Positions 1-13,900 of a stretch of DNA of 64,000 bases are shown here, piece after piece. A model generated the notes under the pieces. That model worked only from the letters and a program-made list of their open reading frames with translations, did not search any database and was not told the DNA's origin. A program made the translations under genes and the position numbers. The DNA is from Chrysaora quinquecirrha. Lineage: Eukaryota; Cnidaria; Scyphozoa; Semaeostomeae; Pelagiidae. Position 1 is the first letter of the stretch. Every line of letters starts with the position of its first letter. The stretch spans positions 896,501 to 960,500 of the forward strand of contig JACTAT010000006.1 in assembly GCA_014526335.1 (NCBI GenBank), written 5' to 3'.

Positions 1-1395
1 CAGTACGCCTTTCTATTGCTTTGGAACCTCATTCAACCTTTGAGCTGACTCAGCTCCTGGCCACTGACTCAGTAGGCCTTCATATTGCTTTCCGACCTCA
101 TTCAACTTTTGAGCTGACTCAGCTCCTGGACGCTGACTCAGTAGGCCTTCATATTGCTTCGGAACCTCATTCAACTTTTGAGCTGACTCAGCCCCTGGCC
201 ACTGACTCAGTAGGCCTTCATATTGCTACGGAACGTCATTCAACGTTTGAGCTGACTCAGCACCTGGCCACTGACTCAGTAGGCCTTCACTATGCTTTGG
301 AACCTCATTCAACCTTTGAGCTGACTCAGCTCCTGGCCACTGACTCAGTAGGCCTTCATAGTGCTTTCCGACCTCATTTAACCTTTTTAGCTGACTCAGC
401 TCCTGGCCACTGACTCAGTAGGCCTTCATATTGCTTTCCGACCTCATTCAACATTTGAGCTGACTCAGCTCCTGGACACTGACTCAGTAGGCCTTCATAG
501 TGCTTTCCGACCTCATTTAACCTTTTTAGCTGACTCAGCTCCTGGCCACTGACTCAGTAGGCCTTCATATTGCTTTCCGACCTCATTCAACATTTGAGCT
601 GACTCAGCTACTGGACACTGACTCATTAGGCCTTCGTTATGCTTTGGAACCTCATTCAACTTTTGAGCTGACTCAGTCCCTGGCCACTGACTCAGTAGGC
701 CTTCATATTGCTTTCCGACCTCATTCAACTTTTGAGCTGACTCAGCTCTTTGCCACTGACTCAGTAGGCCTTCATATTGCTTTCCGACCTCATTCAACTT
801 TTGGGCTGACTCAGCTCCTGGACACTGACTCAGTAGGCCTTCATATTGCTTTGGAACCTCATTCAACCTTTGAGCTGACTCAGCTCCTGGCCACTGACAC
901 AGTAGGCCTTCATCTTGCTTTCCGACCTCATTCAACTTTTGAGCTGACTCAGCTCTTTGCCACTGACTCAGTAGGCCTTCATATTGCTTTCCGACCTCAT
1001 TCAACTTTTGAGCTGACTCAGCTCTTTGCCACTGACTCAGTAGGCCTTCATATTGCTTTCCGACCTCATTCAACTTTTGGGTTGACTCAGCTTCTGGACA
1101 CTGACTCAGTAGGCCTTCATATTGCTTTCCGACCTCATTCAACTTTTGGGCTGACTCAGCTCCTGGACACTGACTCAGTAGGCCTTCATATTGCTTGGGA
1201 ACCTCATTCAACATTTGAGCTGACTCAGCTTCTGGACACTGACTCAGTAGGCCTTCATATTGCTTGGGAACCTCATGCAACTTGTGAGCTGACTCAGCTC
1301 CTGGACACTGACTCAGTAGGCCTTTATATTGCTTTGGAACCTCATTCAACTTTTGAGCTGACTCAGCACTTTGAGAGGACCCAGCTTTAAGCCCT
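1..1395. repeat. 69-bp minisatellite, about 20 units
   Basis: Tandem unit of 69 bp, checked by spacing of CTGACTCAGTAGGCCTTCAT at 64, 133 and 202. It continues past the left window edge. Units vary at a few positions. Because 69 is a multiple of 3 and the unit has few stops, long frames stay open on both strands (644-1390 plus, 513-1481 minus, a 23-residue repeat either way). No conserved domain, start context or splice structure argues for a gene. Confidence 0.95.
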
Positions 1396-1995
1396 GGACA
1401 TAGTAGGAACTGGGCATGGGCATGGGTATGGGTATGCCCAGTCTCTTGGAAACCTATTGGACATTTGAGTTGATTCGGCATTTGGTCACTGACTCAGCAG
1501 GCTTTATTATTTCATATCAGATGCTACATACAACTTGTGAGCTGCCTCAGCTGCTAATGACTCAGTAGGCCTTTGTATTTCCTTACAACCCTTTTTTAAC
1601 TGCTGAGCTAACTCAGCTTCTAGCCACTGACTTGGTAGGCTTTAGCATTTCATTCGGGACCTCATACAACCTTAGGGATGACTCTGCTTCTAGCCTACTT
1701 ACAATTGGGACTTTGTGCTTGTCCAGGAAAAATAGTTTTGGACATACAGTTTCATTCACCCTCACACGATATAAACCTCAGATAACATTGAGCTATGTCA
1801 GCATGTAGATACTGACTCACAAGGCTTTATAATAACATTTGAGCCTTTTCTAACTCGTTTAAACAGATTGAGTACAATGCAGCTTGAGCAGCTTTAAACA
1901 ATATAGACCTCATTCCGCTATTGAACTGGCTCAGCTACTGACACAGTACGCATGATAATATCATTGGGAACTTTGCTCTTATTCAGCAAAACAGT
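1396..1995. repeat. Degenerate flank of the 69-bp minisatellite
   Basis: The same unit persists in decayed form (GACTCAGCAGGCTTTA, GACTCAGTAGGCCTTTG, GACTTGGTAGGCTTTAG, GACTCACAAGGCTTTAT), with indels growing away from the homogeneous core. Typical of an array that is homogenised in the middle and aging at its edge. Confidence 0.7.
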
Positions 1996-2559
1996 TTTGT
2001 ACATGCGGTGTCATTCACTCTCACACAATCAAAACCTTGTTGACTTTGAGCTAATTGATCACCCATTGAATGGGGTTTGTTTTAGTGTGACAACTTGATG
2101 TATAATGTCAACGTGTTTAGATCCTCATGTTCACCCTTAATTCTGACTAACCTGTGAAGAAATCAATTAGCCTGTGGAAAGAAAAAGGTTAAGACGAGCC
2201 TAAGGAACACATGCCAATGGAACAGCTTCCATGCTGGGAATGTGTTGTAGAAACAATGATTGGATGAACCCCTTGAGAGGAGGACAACATTTCCTTCAGG
2301 ATATTATCTAGTTTTATTAAAGGAATTGTACATATTTTGTACTAGAACTATTGCTCTAGCCAGTGCATTATGCATAGGAGAGGGTGGGTGGGTAAATTAA
2401 ACACAGCATTGATATATAAATTTAATCCACCAGTTGGTTATCTAACAAAACATTGCAAACTCCAATCATCAGTGCTTCTAATGGCTGAATGCCAAGCACA
2501 TGGCTGAATGCAAGAGGAGTAGAACCGAGACCTTCGCATTAATCATCATTTACGCCTGG
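1996..2559. other. Unique sequence, nothing recognised
   Basis: Between the minisatellite flank and the 195-bp repeats. I see no coding frame, repeat or RNA gene. Confidence 0.5.
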
Positions 2560-3545
2560 GGCGTAAATGGACCACTTTTTGCCGATTTTTTGAGGGAAAT
2601 TTATTCTCCCAATTAAGACCTATTTGGATGGAAAAAGACTTTATTTACCGCCTAGAAGCAGATAAGGGGTATCTGGTAGGACTGGGGAACTATTTTTGAA
2701 GAAAAACCAGAGTTTTTAAAACCCCTGATTTCGGCTGATTTTGGCCATTTAGTAAGGCTATAAGTCCTGCCTTTTTGCCGAATTTTTGAGGGAAATATAT
2801 TCTCCCAAATTTGACTTATTTTAATGGAAAAAGACTTTTTTGACCCCCAAGAGGCTCTTTAAAGGGTATTTGCAGGGATCCAGTTACTATTTTTGAAGAA
2901 AAAATTCAGTTTTCAAAAGCCCTGATTTTGGCCGATTTTTAGCCATTTGGCAAGGCTATAGACTTGCTTTTTTGCCGTTTTTTGGGGGGATTTTTTTTCT
3001 TCTAATTTGGACCCAATTTGATAGAAACATACCTTATATACCCCCTAGAGGCTGTTTAAAGGCTATTTTAAAGGCTCCAGTTACTATTATTGAAGAAAAA
3101 AGGCAGTTGAAAACCCTATTTTGTCCGATTTTGGCCATTTAATATGGCTATAGACTTGTTTTTGTAGCGATCTCTTGGGAAAAGTTTTTTTCCCGATTTG
3201 GTCCCAATTTGTTAGAAATACATTTTATTTCCCGCTGGAGTCTCTTTGGGGTAATTTGGTAGGATAGAGTTACTAATTTTCAAGAAAAATGGGAGTTTTC
3301 AAAGCCCCTGATTTTAGGCTATTTATGGGCATTTGGCAAAGCTATAGACTTGCTTCTTTGCGTTTTTTCGAAGAAAAAAGTTTTCTCTCAAAGATTATCT
3401 ATTTGGGTAGAAAAATATTTTCCTTATCCCTTAGCGGCTGTTTGGTGGGTGGTTTGGTATGATTGAGGAACGATTTTAGAAGGAAAAGGGTGGGTTTTCA
3501 AAACCCCTGATTTTATCCGATTTTTGGTGATCTGGCAAGACTTTT
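2560..3545. repeat. Five diverged tandem units of about 195 bp
   Basis: The anchor TATTTTTGAAGAAAAA and its variants recur at 2691, 2889, 3085, 3274 and 3471 (spacing 189-198 bp), with GATTTTGGCCATTTGG and CTTTTTTGCCG at matching places in each unit. Divergence between units is substantial, so the array is old. Confidence 0.85.
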
Positions 3546-3628
3546 TAAAGACTTAATTAAAGATTTTGTGCGTAGAAAGCACGCGTAGATTGGGGCCAAG
3601 AAACACAATCTTTTAACCACCCCACTGA

Positions 3629-3634
3629 TTTATT
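3629..3634 (-). other. DNAH1: Polyadenylation signal of the DNAH1 gene
   Basis: AATAAA on the minus strand 113 bp after the stop codon, followed by G/T-rich sequence (GTGGGGTGGTT, TTGTGTTTCTT). A 3' UTR of roughly 130 bp, from 3747 to about 3610, is implied. Confidence 0.7.
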
Positions 3635-3747
3635 TTCATATAATAAACTGCAACTTATAAACCACTTTTTACATATAAACATTAAAAACGGATAAAACAG
3701 ACGTTATAGAGAAAGTGACATGATATTGATAATACAATTGAAAGAGT

Positions 3748-3869
3748 TCAAAAGTCCAATGCACACATTAAGGCAACACCTCTTTTTATCCAGTGTTTAT
3801 TTGGCTTTGAAGTGGGAAGTTCAACTGATATAACAAAATTGGTTGAATGACCGGTTGTTGAAAGTGTGC
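3748..3869 (-). CDS. DNAH1: DNAH1 last exon (C-terminus and stop)
   Basis: 122 bp: 2 nt complete a Gly codon, then [20 protein letters not shown] and [15 protein letters not shown], with a TGA stop at 3748-3750. The GHSTNFV and [11 protein letters not shown] blocks are the standard end of axonemal dynein heavy chains. The acceptor is TTGCTTTTAG. The exon is too short to stand out as an open frame, and it fixes the 3' end of the gene. Confidence 0.97.
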
Positions 3870-6800
3870 CTAAAAGCAAAAAGGATATTGTTAGTTTAGT
3901 ACCGAAGGGACAAACCCTTGTTCCCATAAGATCGTTATAACGACGGCGACAGGCTGCTTAGAGACCCGATTAGGAACACTTCCTTCCGAAAATAACGACT
4001 GGGCCAACTGTGAGTTGGAAGGATCGAGAAAGAGAGACTTGATGTGAGTTCATTTTTCAAGACGCTTAAGATCCTTCCGATCAAGGGTAGTTTAAATGGG
4101 AACAATGATCACAGTGGTGCAGCTAGCCAATCATAAGAAGGCCATCATACGTGTTCCTCTCTTTGCTGCTGTCAGGAAGTTTTAACCAGACAGTCACCGA
4201 TTGTTTTATGATAAATAGGAGCTCCTTTTCTCTTATCGCTTTGTTAGTTGGAAGAAGGGATCGGTGACAGGTAGCCAACTATTAAGATCAAATGAGAACC
4301 AGGCATTCCTTAACTTCCTTTATGGGGGTCCATGCAAAATTTACTTTCAAGGAAAATTTATTTTCTGGTAGATATGTGGCTAACTAAGTTAAGATGCAAG
4401 AAAAATTGTACACAAGGGGCTTGGGGCATTTGAATTTGAGACACAGTGAGAAAAGTAACATATTCAGTAACTAAGAACAACAATGTTACGCATTAAGGGT
4501 GTTATGCTGGGCAAAAATATATTTATAAAATTGAAGGTCCCAAAAGGGGGCAACTCTCTACCTTTCTGTAAAAGAGGATTAGCAAAAGATACTGGCAAGG
4601 ACCCCTTCAAGAACGGTTTACTGTTCAGCGAATATTGTATGGGGCTTTGGTAAAACTGTACCATGCTTAGAGAATTCGAGGGCCAAGTACCCATCTATAT
4701 AGGCGAAATATATACCCAAATTACATCAAGTACCCTTCACATTAAAGTTTCTGCGATGGAAGTATTCGATAAAGATTTCACCACGCGTTGAAGATTTGAA
4801 GAAGAAAAAAATAAGTTCATACCTGCCCGAGTTAGAGTCTTGTAAACCGGACAATCGTAGATACCGCTTTCCGGTTTCACACGATCGGCGGTCGGTTTCA
4901 TCCAGATAACCGGGACAGTCGTGTACAATTCTTTAGGTCTGCTTTCTGTGAGTTCATGATTTTCAAAATCCCATCGAGCTCCTTCAAGAAATAGTCCTTT
5001 GATATAACATCCGAGCTTCGGGCGTTGTGTTAGTTTTTCTTCACTTTCTTTCATTACCTTCAGAGGAATTTCACATAATAAATCATCATACAGTATTCTA
5101 AAAGCCTTAGCCCCTGGCCAAACGATCAAACATTGTCAAACATTTGAGATTTGCTTGTCAAACAATGTTTTGCCATTTTGCCAGGGTTAAAATGTCGGGT
5201 ATGATTTGGTTTTCGTTTCTTAAAACCACGCCTTACTTTTCTTTCACCACGCCCTTTTCCCCCTCTAATGTCTGATGTCTGGCTGCACCACTGACTAGGT
5301 ACAAAATCCGGAGACTGGCCAGAACAACAGTCAACAAATTGCCTAATACTATTGGAGACTAGTGAAATTATTCATATAGGCCGAATTAGAATTTGTGCTC
5401 ATGCAATATGAGCCTAACTGCATGCGTTTCGGTACCTTTAGCCAGGTACCAACCTTACATAGTAATATGCAAGACTTCGGTACTCGTGTGATACGAGTCT
5501 AAAACTCTCACAATTACTCACCAGTCAGCCCAGCTCCGGTGGTCGTGTGATTAGTACTTGTGCTTCTCACGCAATAAACCCCGGTTCGATTCTCACACAT
5601 GTCACTGATGAGCTCCAATAAGAGCGAAACGCGTCTGGCATTTGAGAATTGGGCGGCTGGTGAAACTATTGGAGACTTCTAGAAAAGGTGACCAACGTGA
5701 AATGGCCACAAAAGATAAGCAGTGAAGCCTTACGAAAAGAGACCTAAATGGAAAGTGGAGTATGAAGATCAAAACCAGGAGACTGAGATGATGTTGCCAT
5801 TCAACAAGACTTCCTGAGGAAACTTCAGCCAGAATTGCTTTAGAAGAGGCAAGAAGGAAAGTAAAGGAACCAAGAGGAGGCCAAAAAACACCCTGGCTAT
5901 CTTAACCGCGTGCAGTCTCTACGGCGAAGGGAAAAATAGGGGGAGAAGCTAGGCTATCAGTGATTGAGAAAACCTGAAATCCCTGAACCTAATAATACAG
6001 GAATAGAAACGGCCACAGAACTAGCATACGACAGAGATACATAGAGATGGTGTGGAAAACTAGGGCGCCAGAATACAAACTCTAGAAGGCAGGCCATAAA
6101 AGTAGTTTAAACAAATAAGATTGTAAAGTGTAAGGCTTGCTAAGGACCGTTTAGGGATCAAAATAGCCCATCTCCGGAACAATTTTTCCAAGCATATCCC
6201 TTATCCTCGGTATCTACTCTTATAAATCTCCTTTTATCCTAGAATTTCACAGAAAATTTCCCATATGCTCCTTATTTTTCTAAACTAGTGCCCCTCCCCC
6301 CTAGAAATATCATATTCCCACTGCCCTAATTGGGTTTCAAAGATATTTTCATTGCTCGCTATAAGAGACATCTACGAATATTTGTTGACCCACCTGAAAA
6401 TCGAATGATATGGTGTCGATGGAAATTTTTCCAGCTCTTGCAAAGTTTTGTAATGTTCCTGTCAAGAAACCTTGTGGAAAGAAGAAACCAGAAATCCAGA
6501 AAACCTGCGTAAAAAATTAGTAAAATAAATGGCAATGTCATACACGTTTTTTTACAACAAAAACTTTTATAAGAAACACTAGCTAAAATTTGGGTCAAAT
6601 TGTTTAGCCATCTCCGAAAGTATTTGAGATACGCACAAGCGGAGTTCGACAGCACGAAGCCCCTGCACAGAAGCGCATTTTAAAAATGCTTTTGAGAAGG
6701 GTGCAAGGCTGTAAGGTGGTAGAAAATCACCAAGTTAACACTTATTCAATTCAATTCATTTTTATTCGTAGAAATACAATTTACAATGATAAAATGTATT

Positions 6801-7948
6801 CTACACGGCCCAAGAGAAGCTGAGCTAACCTAGCCTGGGCCGCTACAAAACTAAAAAATATTAAATTCTAGAAACATGCAGGCTTAGAACAAAGCTTATC
6901 ATCTTAGAGAAAAAGGCGTGAGTTGGTTCAAAGCGTACGGCTAAGGGGCACGAATATTTGAAGTCAAGAAATAGGCAATTGCCTGATCATACCGAAGGTA
7001 TTCCATTTTCAATCCAATCTTGTATAAATTTCATTCTCTGTGTTAAATCTGTCACCCATGAAGCAAGAGGTTTTAAAGATGGATATGCCTGTGAAAGAAG
7101 AAAATTTCATAAATAAAAACGAAGCAAAATTGTTCATTTATAGTCTTATTTCTAACCTAAGGCTACCAAACCCACTTTACACTTCATCCTTGGCCTAAAT
7201 ACGCAAAGCATATAACAGGGTGCAGTGCAAGCACAAAATTGGGACTCAGGTAATAAGTCTAGACATGCCTTACAAGGAAACATTTTGCATAAACAATCTA
7301 CAATATCACTTACCTTACTTGCCCAAATTTCCGGCACTTGGTTGTTATACAATTTATCTGACATTGTTTCCAGTTGTTGAGACATGACAACTAGACCTTT
7401 CAATGCTTTTAGTAGATCTCTCAAAGTTCCCTTGATTGTCGATAATAATTTATTGTATCTCAAAACTTCTTGGACTAAAACAGTGTTCATTGATTCTTCG
7501 TATTTCACTGGATATTTCTCTGATATTTTGTCAATGGAAAGTGGATCAGGAACATGTTGAAGGATATTCAAGGCTGTTTCTTCCATCACCTTTGAAAAGA
7601 AACAAGAATGGTTTCAGCAATCGATCCAATCATTACGTAATCAATCACAATGATCATCTTCAATATCAAGCTCAATATGATACATCAATCAACCGATTGT
7701 ATAAAAATGAATAAGTTTTAATAAATAAACTTATAAATGAATAAACAAGAAATAAATAGATTAATAAGCTAAATAGACGAATAAAGAAAATAAACAAATA
7801 GATTAATCAACAAACAAACCATAAATTAAGCAAATCATCAACATCATATTCATTATCGTTATAATCATTATCTTCATCACCATAATCGTAGTAATCAAAA
7901 TCAAAATCACATCATCACCATCATAACCATCACCATCACCACCATCAA

Positions 7949-7990
<42 letters not shown>

Positions 7991-10900
7991 AATCATCATC
8001 AGCATCATCATCATCATCATCTTTCACTTAAGGCTAATCTGGAAGGAAAATCTTGTCTTGCCAAGGCTAAATTGGTGCTATTGGCTAGCACTACTGGCTG
8101 CCTGCGTAACAGGCTGCAGGGAAAAATCTCTCTATATACTAATTCCTGAATCCTTATTGATTTTGAACCCGAAGCTACCCTGAAAACGGGGTTCACAAGA
8201 CAAAATCCAAGAACATCGACATTACATTACACTGTAAAGAAATATTGCAGTTGAAATGAACAGCTTTTCATCGAATGTTAAAGTAAAACAAAAAATTCAC
8301 AATTCAAAAAGGAATTACCTCTTCCCTTGACCTTCCTGCACCGGCAGCTGATTTTGGTTGCAACAACAGAATACCATTCAACAGACTGAATGTTTCATTC
8401 TGAGCAAATGTAATATTGGCATTATCATGAAGACTGAAGATTTCTGGTGTGTCATTGATCGGCAACGCTTTTATATACACCATGTAACTCTGTAGAAAAT
8501 AGGTAAAAAGATAACAAACAAGCAAGCAAGCAATCTTTATTTGTTGACGCATAGGTCAGGGGTTATGGCAGCTATACAGTTGATGTGGGCCTGCAGCTTG
8601 TGCCCGCTGACTAATATTTTAGAAGGAATACCCTGGGTACTCATTTACCGACCTCGGAAGGATGGACAGCTGAGTTGACTGTAGGCTTGCGGATAGTGGT
8701 CCCGACGAGATTCGGATCTACTACCTTACGATGGTGAGCCGAACGCCTTGACCACTCGGCCACACCACCTCTAGGGGGAAAATATGACTAGACCATCACA
8801 AGAACGTTTGTCTTATGTAGCATTTAGAAAATGAAAAATAGCATTGAACGTCTTTTGGGAACAATCTTCCTTGAAGTCGCAAAGTAAGATGACAGAGATG
8901 CTGTGTGGAAGAGTTTAGGAAAAAGACTGACAAACTCTTTAGATGTCAAGTTAACTGCCAAGCTGCATCTCAAAAATGGCGATTTCAAAGTTGGGATAGA
9001 AATCAAGAATCGAAAATTGATTCGACGAAGTAGCCACCAGAAACGAATATGAAGAGTAGCTTTACGTCCTACACAAAGACCCTTTGAACGAGATCAATTA
9101 TGTTAGTGCACTTACTAATTCATATCCCAGCTTACCATTCTTAACCTTAAACTGACGCATTGACACACAAGGATAAGGGCAGGGGCAGGAAGATCTCCTT
9201 AAGCCTTTAGCTTAATGAGGAAAAAACTTCAGTATAAGGTAGATGTGGTTCATAGAAAACGTACCTCGTGGTCACAGGAAGGATTCAACTGATGATAAAT
9301 ACCAGACTCGGAATATTTGTGCTCCAGTTCAAAACATGATTGCCATAGAAATCATTCAGAATTGTCATAATGCAACGACGATCCCAATCGTCAGTAACAC
9401 GACCGCCATAGTTTATGTGACCGGCTGTATATTTGAGGACCTGCAAAGTACACATAATAGCTTTATCATCTGTAGTGTATAGTAAAGTAGAAAAAAATAC
9501 CGTAAATGACCCAGGGCGTTTATTTTCTAAGTCGATTCTTACTTTGGGTGTGAATTTTGGGGGGGGGGGGCGCACATGCGGAAAGGGGCGTTTACAAACA
9601 AAGTCTAAGATCCCGTTTACACGAGCAAAAATGGATCGGATCCTCTTTTGGTACAGATAGGCCTTGCGTTTACACACAATTCGTAGATCCGATCCACTTT
9701 TGGTCTGCGAACCGACCTACTTTTGGATTGCTTCGAAAAGCGTTCCAGTTTAGATTCGATCTACTTTTTCATCGTGTTAAATGGTGGATCCGATCCAAAA
9801 CATGCTCTCTTTGAAAATATGATTACAATAACTATAGAAATATTCAGTAATCACGCATGCGTCAATTACCAGAACCAAAAGTGGATTGGATCCATGCCTC
9901 GTGTAAACGGAAGGCCTTTCCGTACCAAAACTAGAACTTCTGGATCCGATCCACTTTAGATCCAATCCACTTTCTCTCGTGTAAGCGTAGTCTAAATCTT
10001 AATGATTCTGACAAGGAATGACATACGATTTTGAGATATATTGGAGTACTGGCAGGAAACCTTAACTTCATGATAACGTTACGAACAGTGGACAGGAGGA
10101 AAACAATTCAAAAATCAAGTATTTTGAGATGTAAGATCTATTGTATACAATAAAACATATGAGGGATGGTAATCGTAGCGTATAGGGAATTCGTATAGTA
10201 TTTAATACATCTGCAAGCTTTCTCAACATTCTTGCCTCAAGTAGCATTAGCAATCGAAGGTGAAAGTGAAGGTGAAATGGTGTTCTTAGCACCAGTACTC
10301 GCTAGGATATCAAAGGTTGAAGAACTAACTAGGCCTCGACGCTGGCTGGGGCGCTATCGTTGCTGGGACCCGAACACCAATCACGCTAAGCTCTAAGCTC
10401 TAGATCATGAGCTGGCTGGATCCTACCAAGACACCACAGCACCTACAATCAAATGGTGACCCCAAGTAATGTAGAGTTCATGGCATTAGTCAACTTTTTG
10501 GGTCCTGTTTCTGCTCTCTCAAGTCTGAGAACGAGCAGTGACAGAAGAAAAAAAAAGCTTTTAAGTAAGCCCTATGATGTTTCCCATTTTACCAGAATTG
10601 TGAAGTGCTGTGCAACTCGAAAAGTAATGATCAGTGACAAGATAAATTTCCTACCTTGTAAGGAATTTCAGGGTATTCGTCAAGGAACATACTGAGTTGG
10701 CTAATACAGATTCGAAGATCGCCATTCGTGAATTCGTATGGAATATTGAAGCCCAATGCACCGTATTTTCTTCTCTCCAATGTTACACCATGAAACAGAC
10801 ATAGTGAGAATAATAACACTTTGAATTCTGAAGTCTGAAACAGAATAGATTGATTTATAGTCTTGTAGTTTACCGGGTACTTTGATTTGATTTAAAACTA

Positions 10901-13900
10901 GGCTTGACTGGGAATTGGACCGAATACGGTCAACTCTAATTGTCCTGAGGACGTTATTTCGGATTGTTTTCGCAAGAAGATCGCAAGTTTTTCGGTTGAT
11001 AAAAAGTACGGTCTGCAAAAGTGGGCTTTACCTAAAAATACCTTGGATAGGCAATGTTTCCTTGTGGTTCGGAAATCAAGTGAAAAAGGCTATTACTAAG
11101 TGTTTCGCTGCTACCAACCGTCGGCTAGTTTTTAGCATTCGGAAAATTCTACTATCCATTCAAAAGGATTACGTACCTAGCACACAAAAAGATTGGTCGT
11201 CTATGGATTCTCGTGCTGGTGTGATGCCAGGTACGTAGGTCGCATTTCCCAGCAACCACCCCGCCGGTCTAAGCAACAACCTAGCCTCAAACACGATTCT
11301 GCCAGATGAAAACAATTACTTGATAACCTAGACTGCACAGAAAATTACAGCGAGGATTATTTTCAAATAATTGGCAAAGAAATATCGTTGCTTCATTTAC
11401 AAGTTTGGAATCCGTCCACATCAAAACAAAAAGACTGGTTCTGTATAGAGAGAAAGAGCTTTTTTTGCACTTGGACTCAGCAGCAGTTAATTCAATCGGC
11501 CTTCCCACTGTATCCTTTTAAAAATGTGTGCTGAGTCTCTTACCTTTTGGCAAGTAGCAAAGAAATCATCGCTAAATGAAAAGTAAGTCCGTAGGAGATT
11601 CGCTTTGATGCCCCTTGGAGGTTCCACTGTCAATTTCGAGCCATTTTGTAATATTGATACAGGGAACTTTGGACTTGGCATGCTTGTTAGCCATAAACGG
11701 AAGTCTCTGTGTACCTAAAAAAAATAAATAAATAAACATAAAAAAGCCTGCAGGCTTCATGGATTCCACTACTTAAGGTGCAATCTTCTGGGACAAGACT
11801 CGACTATATTGCATCTTGTTTCGCTGTATATGGTCAATACAACTTTAGCTTAGTTTCTAAAAAAAAGTCTGTGAACTCGTGAACTACAATACGTCGTAGG
11901 CTAAGTTTGTAAAACGTGCTGCCGATTATTTGCAAGCACGGTTACAACTACTTCATGGACAGCCAACCGCATGTCAGCGACGGCTTTCCTCGATGTGGCA
12001 GGGTGTGTGTGTGTGTGGGTTGGTGTGGCCGGATGTCGCACGGAAAAATTTCTGTCCCAGCGACAGGCCATTGAAAGTAGACCAAACTGGCGACCACTGG
12101 TAAAACGAATCTCAGACACAAATACAGGTTTCAACTGAAACGACTATAGCCCAGGCCTAACCATCAAACACTGCTTGACAAACATTTCAAATTGCTTATC
12201 AGGAAAAATTTCCACGTTGCAAAAGCACTCTTGAAGAGCAAACTTCAAATGTTTGGCAGACAATGTTTGATAGTTTGCCTAGGGCCTAAAGTATACACAC
12301 CTTATCTTTATCAATATGTTCAATAAGTCGTTCCAAATTCGGCATCCAACTTGGTGACAAATGACAGTTTTGAAAGAACACCCATTTACCACGCTCCATT
12401 GCACTTGCCATCATGGCTTCAGCTCGTGGGCCCTTGAAGAAGAAAAATGTAAAATGAAACTTATTATCCTTCATTCAAAGAGAAGAACAACCTCGCGGCT
12501 CACAATCTGAAGCAAGGCTCTCCTTTGGGACAAGATTTGTTCGACAGTCGAGACTGTGCCAAAATTACATTAAATATTGTCTCCTACTGATTCAATCTAG
12601 GAGAAGGAGGGAAAAACAATTGCTTGGCACACAAAAAATGTTGTTTCTCTTTTGGAAACTTAAGCTTATTTATCACTTTACGGTGGACGGTCTGCTGAAT
12701 GATATTCAAAATATCAATACCGATCCTACTTCACTGTTCCAATGGCTCAATTCGATCAACATCTCCACTTTTATTGGTCACTAGATATTTCGGTCTGTTT
12801 CTTAAGCTGTGGCTAAGCTAGGAGACACTGCGTGACATTGTATTCGGCGTGCCTCCATAGGTAGCTAAACATTCGAGCAACATGTCCCCCGAGTCGCGGA
12901 GACAAGAAATGTTTCTATTGTCTCCCAGAAACACTTGCTTGTCTCTCGCCACACACAAATTTGGTCGCACGCTACGAAGTTTCCGAGGTGGCTAAACTGG
13001 GAGACATCCAGGTACATGTCACGCGCGACATTGTATTCGGCGTGTCTCCCAAGGTGGCTAAACAGCCAGAACCATTTACGTGTTTTTGGCTACAAATTTT
13101 GTCGCGCGCTACAAAGTTCTTTAGGTGGATGACATCGAGGGGACAAGCGGCGCTACATGTCTCCTAGTTAAGCCAGGTCTTTTGCTTTTCACTCCGAGTT
13201 AGATTTTCATAAGTTGCAAGTAAGCAGAAAGTGTATGGTGCATAAAAATATCAAAGGCAGGCAGCAGTCGTCATATGAATTGTTTAATAAGCAACTAACC
13301 TGACCCTGTCCAAGTGATATAGCACTAAGTTTCTTTGAGAATCTCATTTCTTCCGCAAATTTATACAAGTCCGCCGCAGGATCGGTACCAGGGGATAGAA
13401 CAAAGATCAGAGATGTCGTTGGAGATGAGTCTTTGAAAACCAGCGAAAGATCAGTTGTCTAGAAGAAAGAGCAATTTCATAATTTATAAACGAGTCTCCA
13501 TCAAGATTATAAAAATCAATGGGTCTTTAGAACCTGTAGCTGCTTATCCACGGGGGGGGGGGGGGGTATTCACCGCCCATATGAGTGGGTTATTCGCCCT
13601 GAAATTCTCCAAACACGGGTTCCGTTGTAACCAAAACACAAGTATAAGAGGATAGAAAATCGAAGAAAACTTGAAAAATTCACTCTTTTTGAGCCAGGAT
13701 AGTGTTTGTATCGCGTCGAATACGTACACAGTATAATTTCAAGCAACAACAAGGCTTAGAAAGCACAATTACTCTCATATTACGCTTGTTGTGACCAATA
13801 TTATATAGTTTGTGTCTGCAATTAAAGTAGATGGGTTTGCAAAATCTCGACGGCACATCTCCGTCCATCCATAAGTCATGTGTCCCCCCTGGTGCTCGTC

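Noticed and set aside
644..1390. 248-codon open frame on the plus strand (and 322 codons at 513-1481 minus)
   Set aside because: Both follow from the 69-bp repeat length; no gene structure or known domain supports either. Kept only as a point to check.
5058..5129. Extension of exon 67 upstream (frame open to 5129)
   Set aside because: The exon before it ends in phase 0 and the protein match starts at GTAATG after AAG; the extra sequence is not conserved and runs into a MITE-A end.
7803..8027. Poly-Asp open frame on the minus strand
   Set aside because: Product of the (ATC)n microsatellite.
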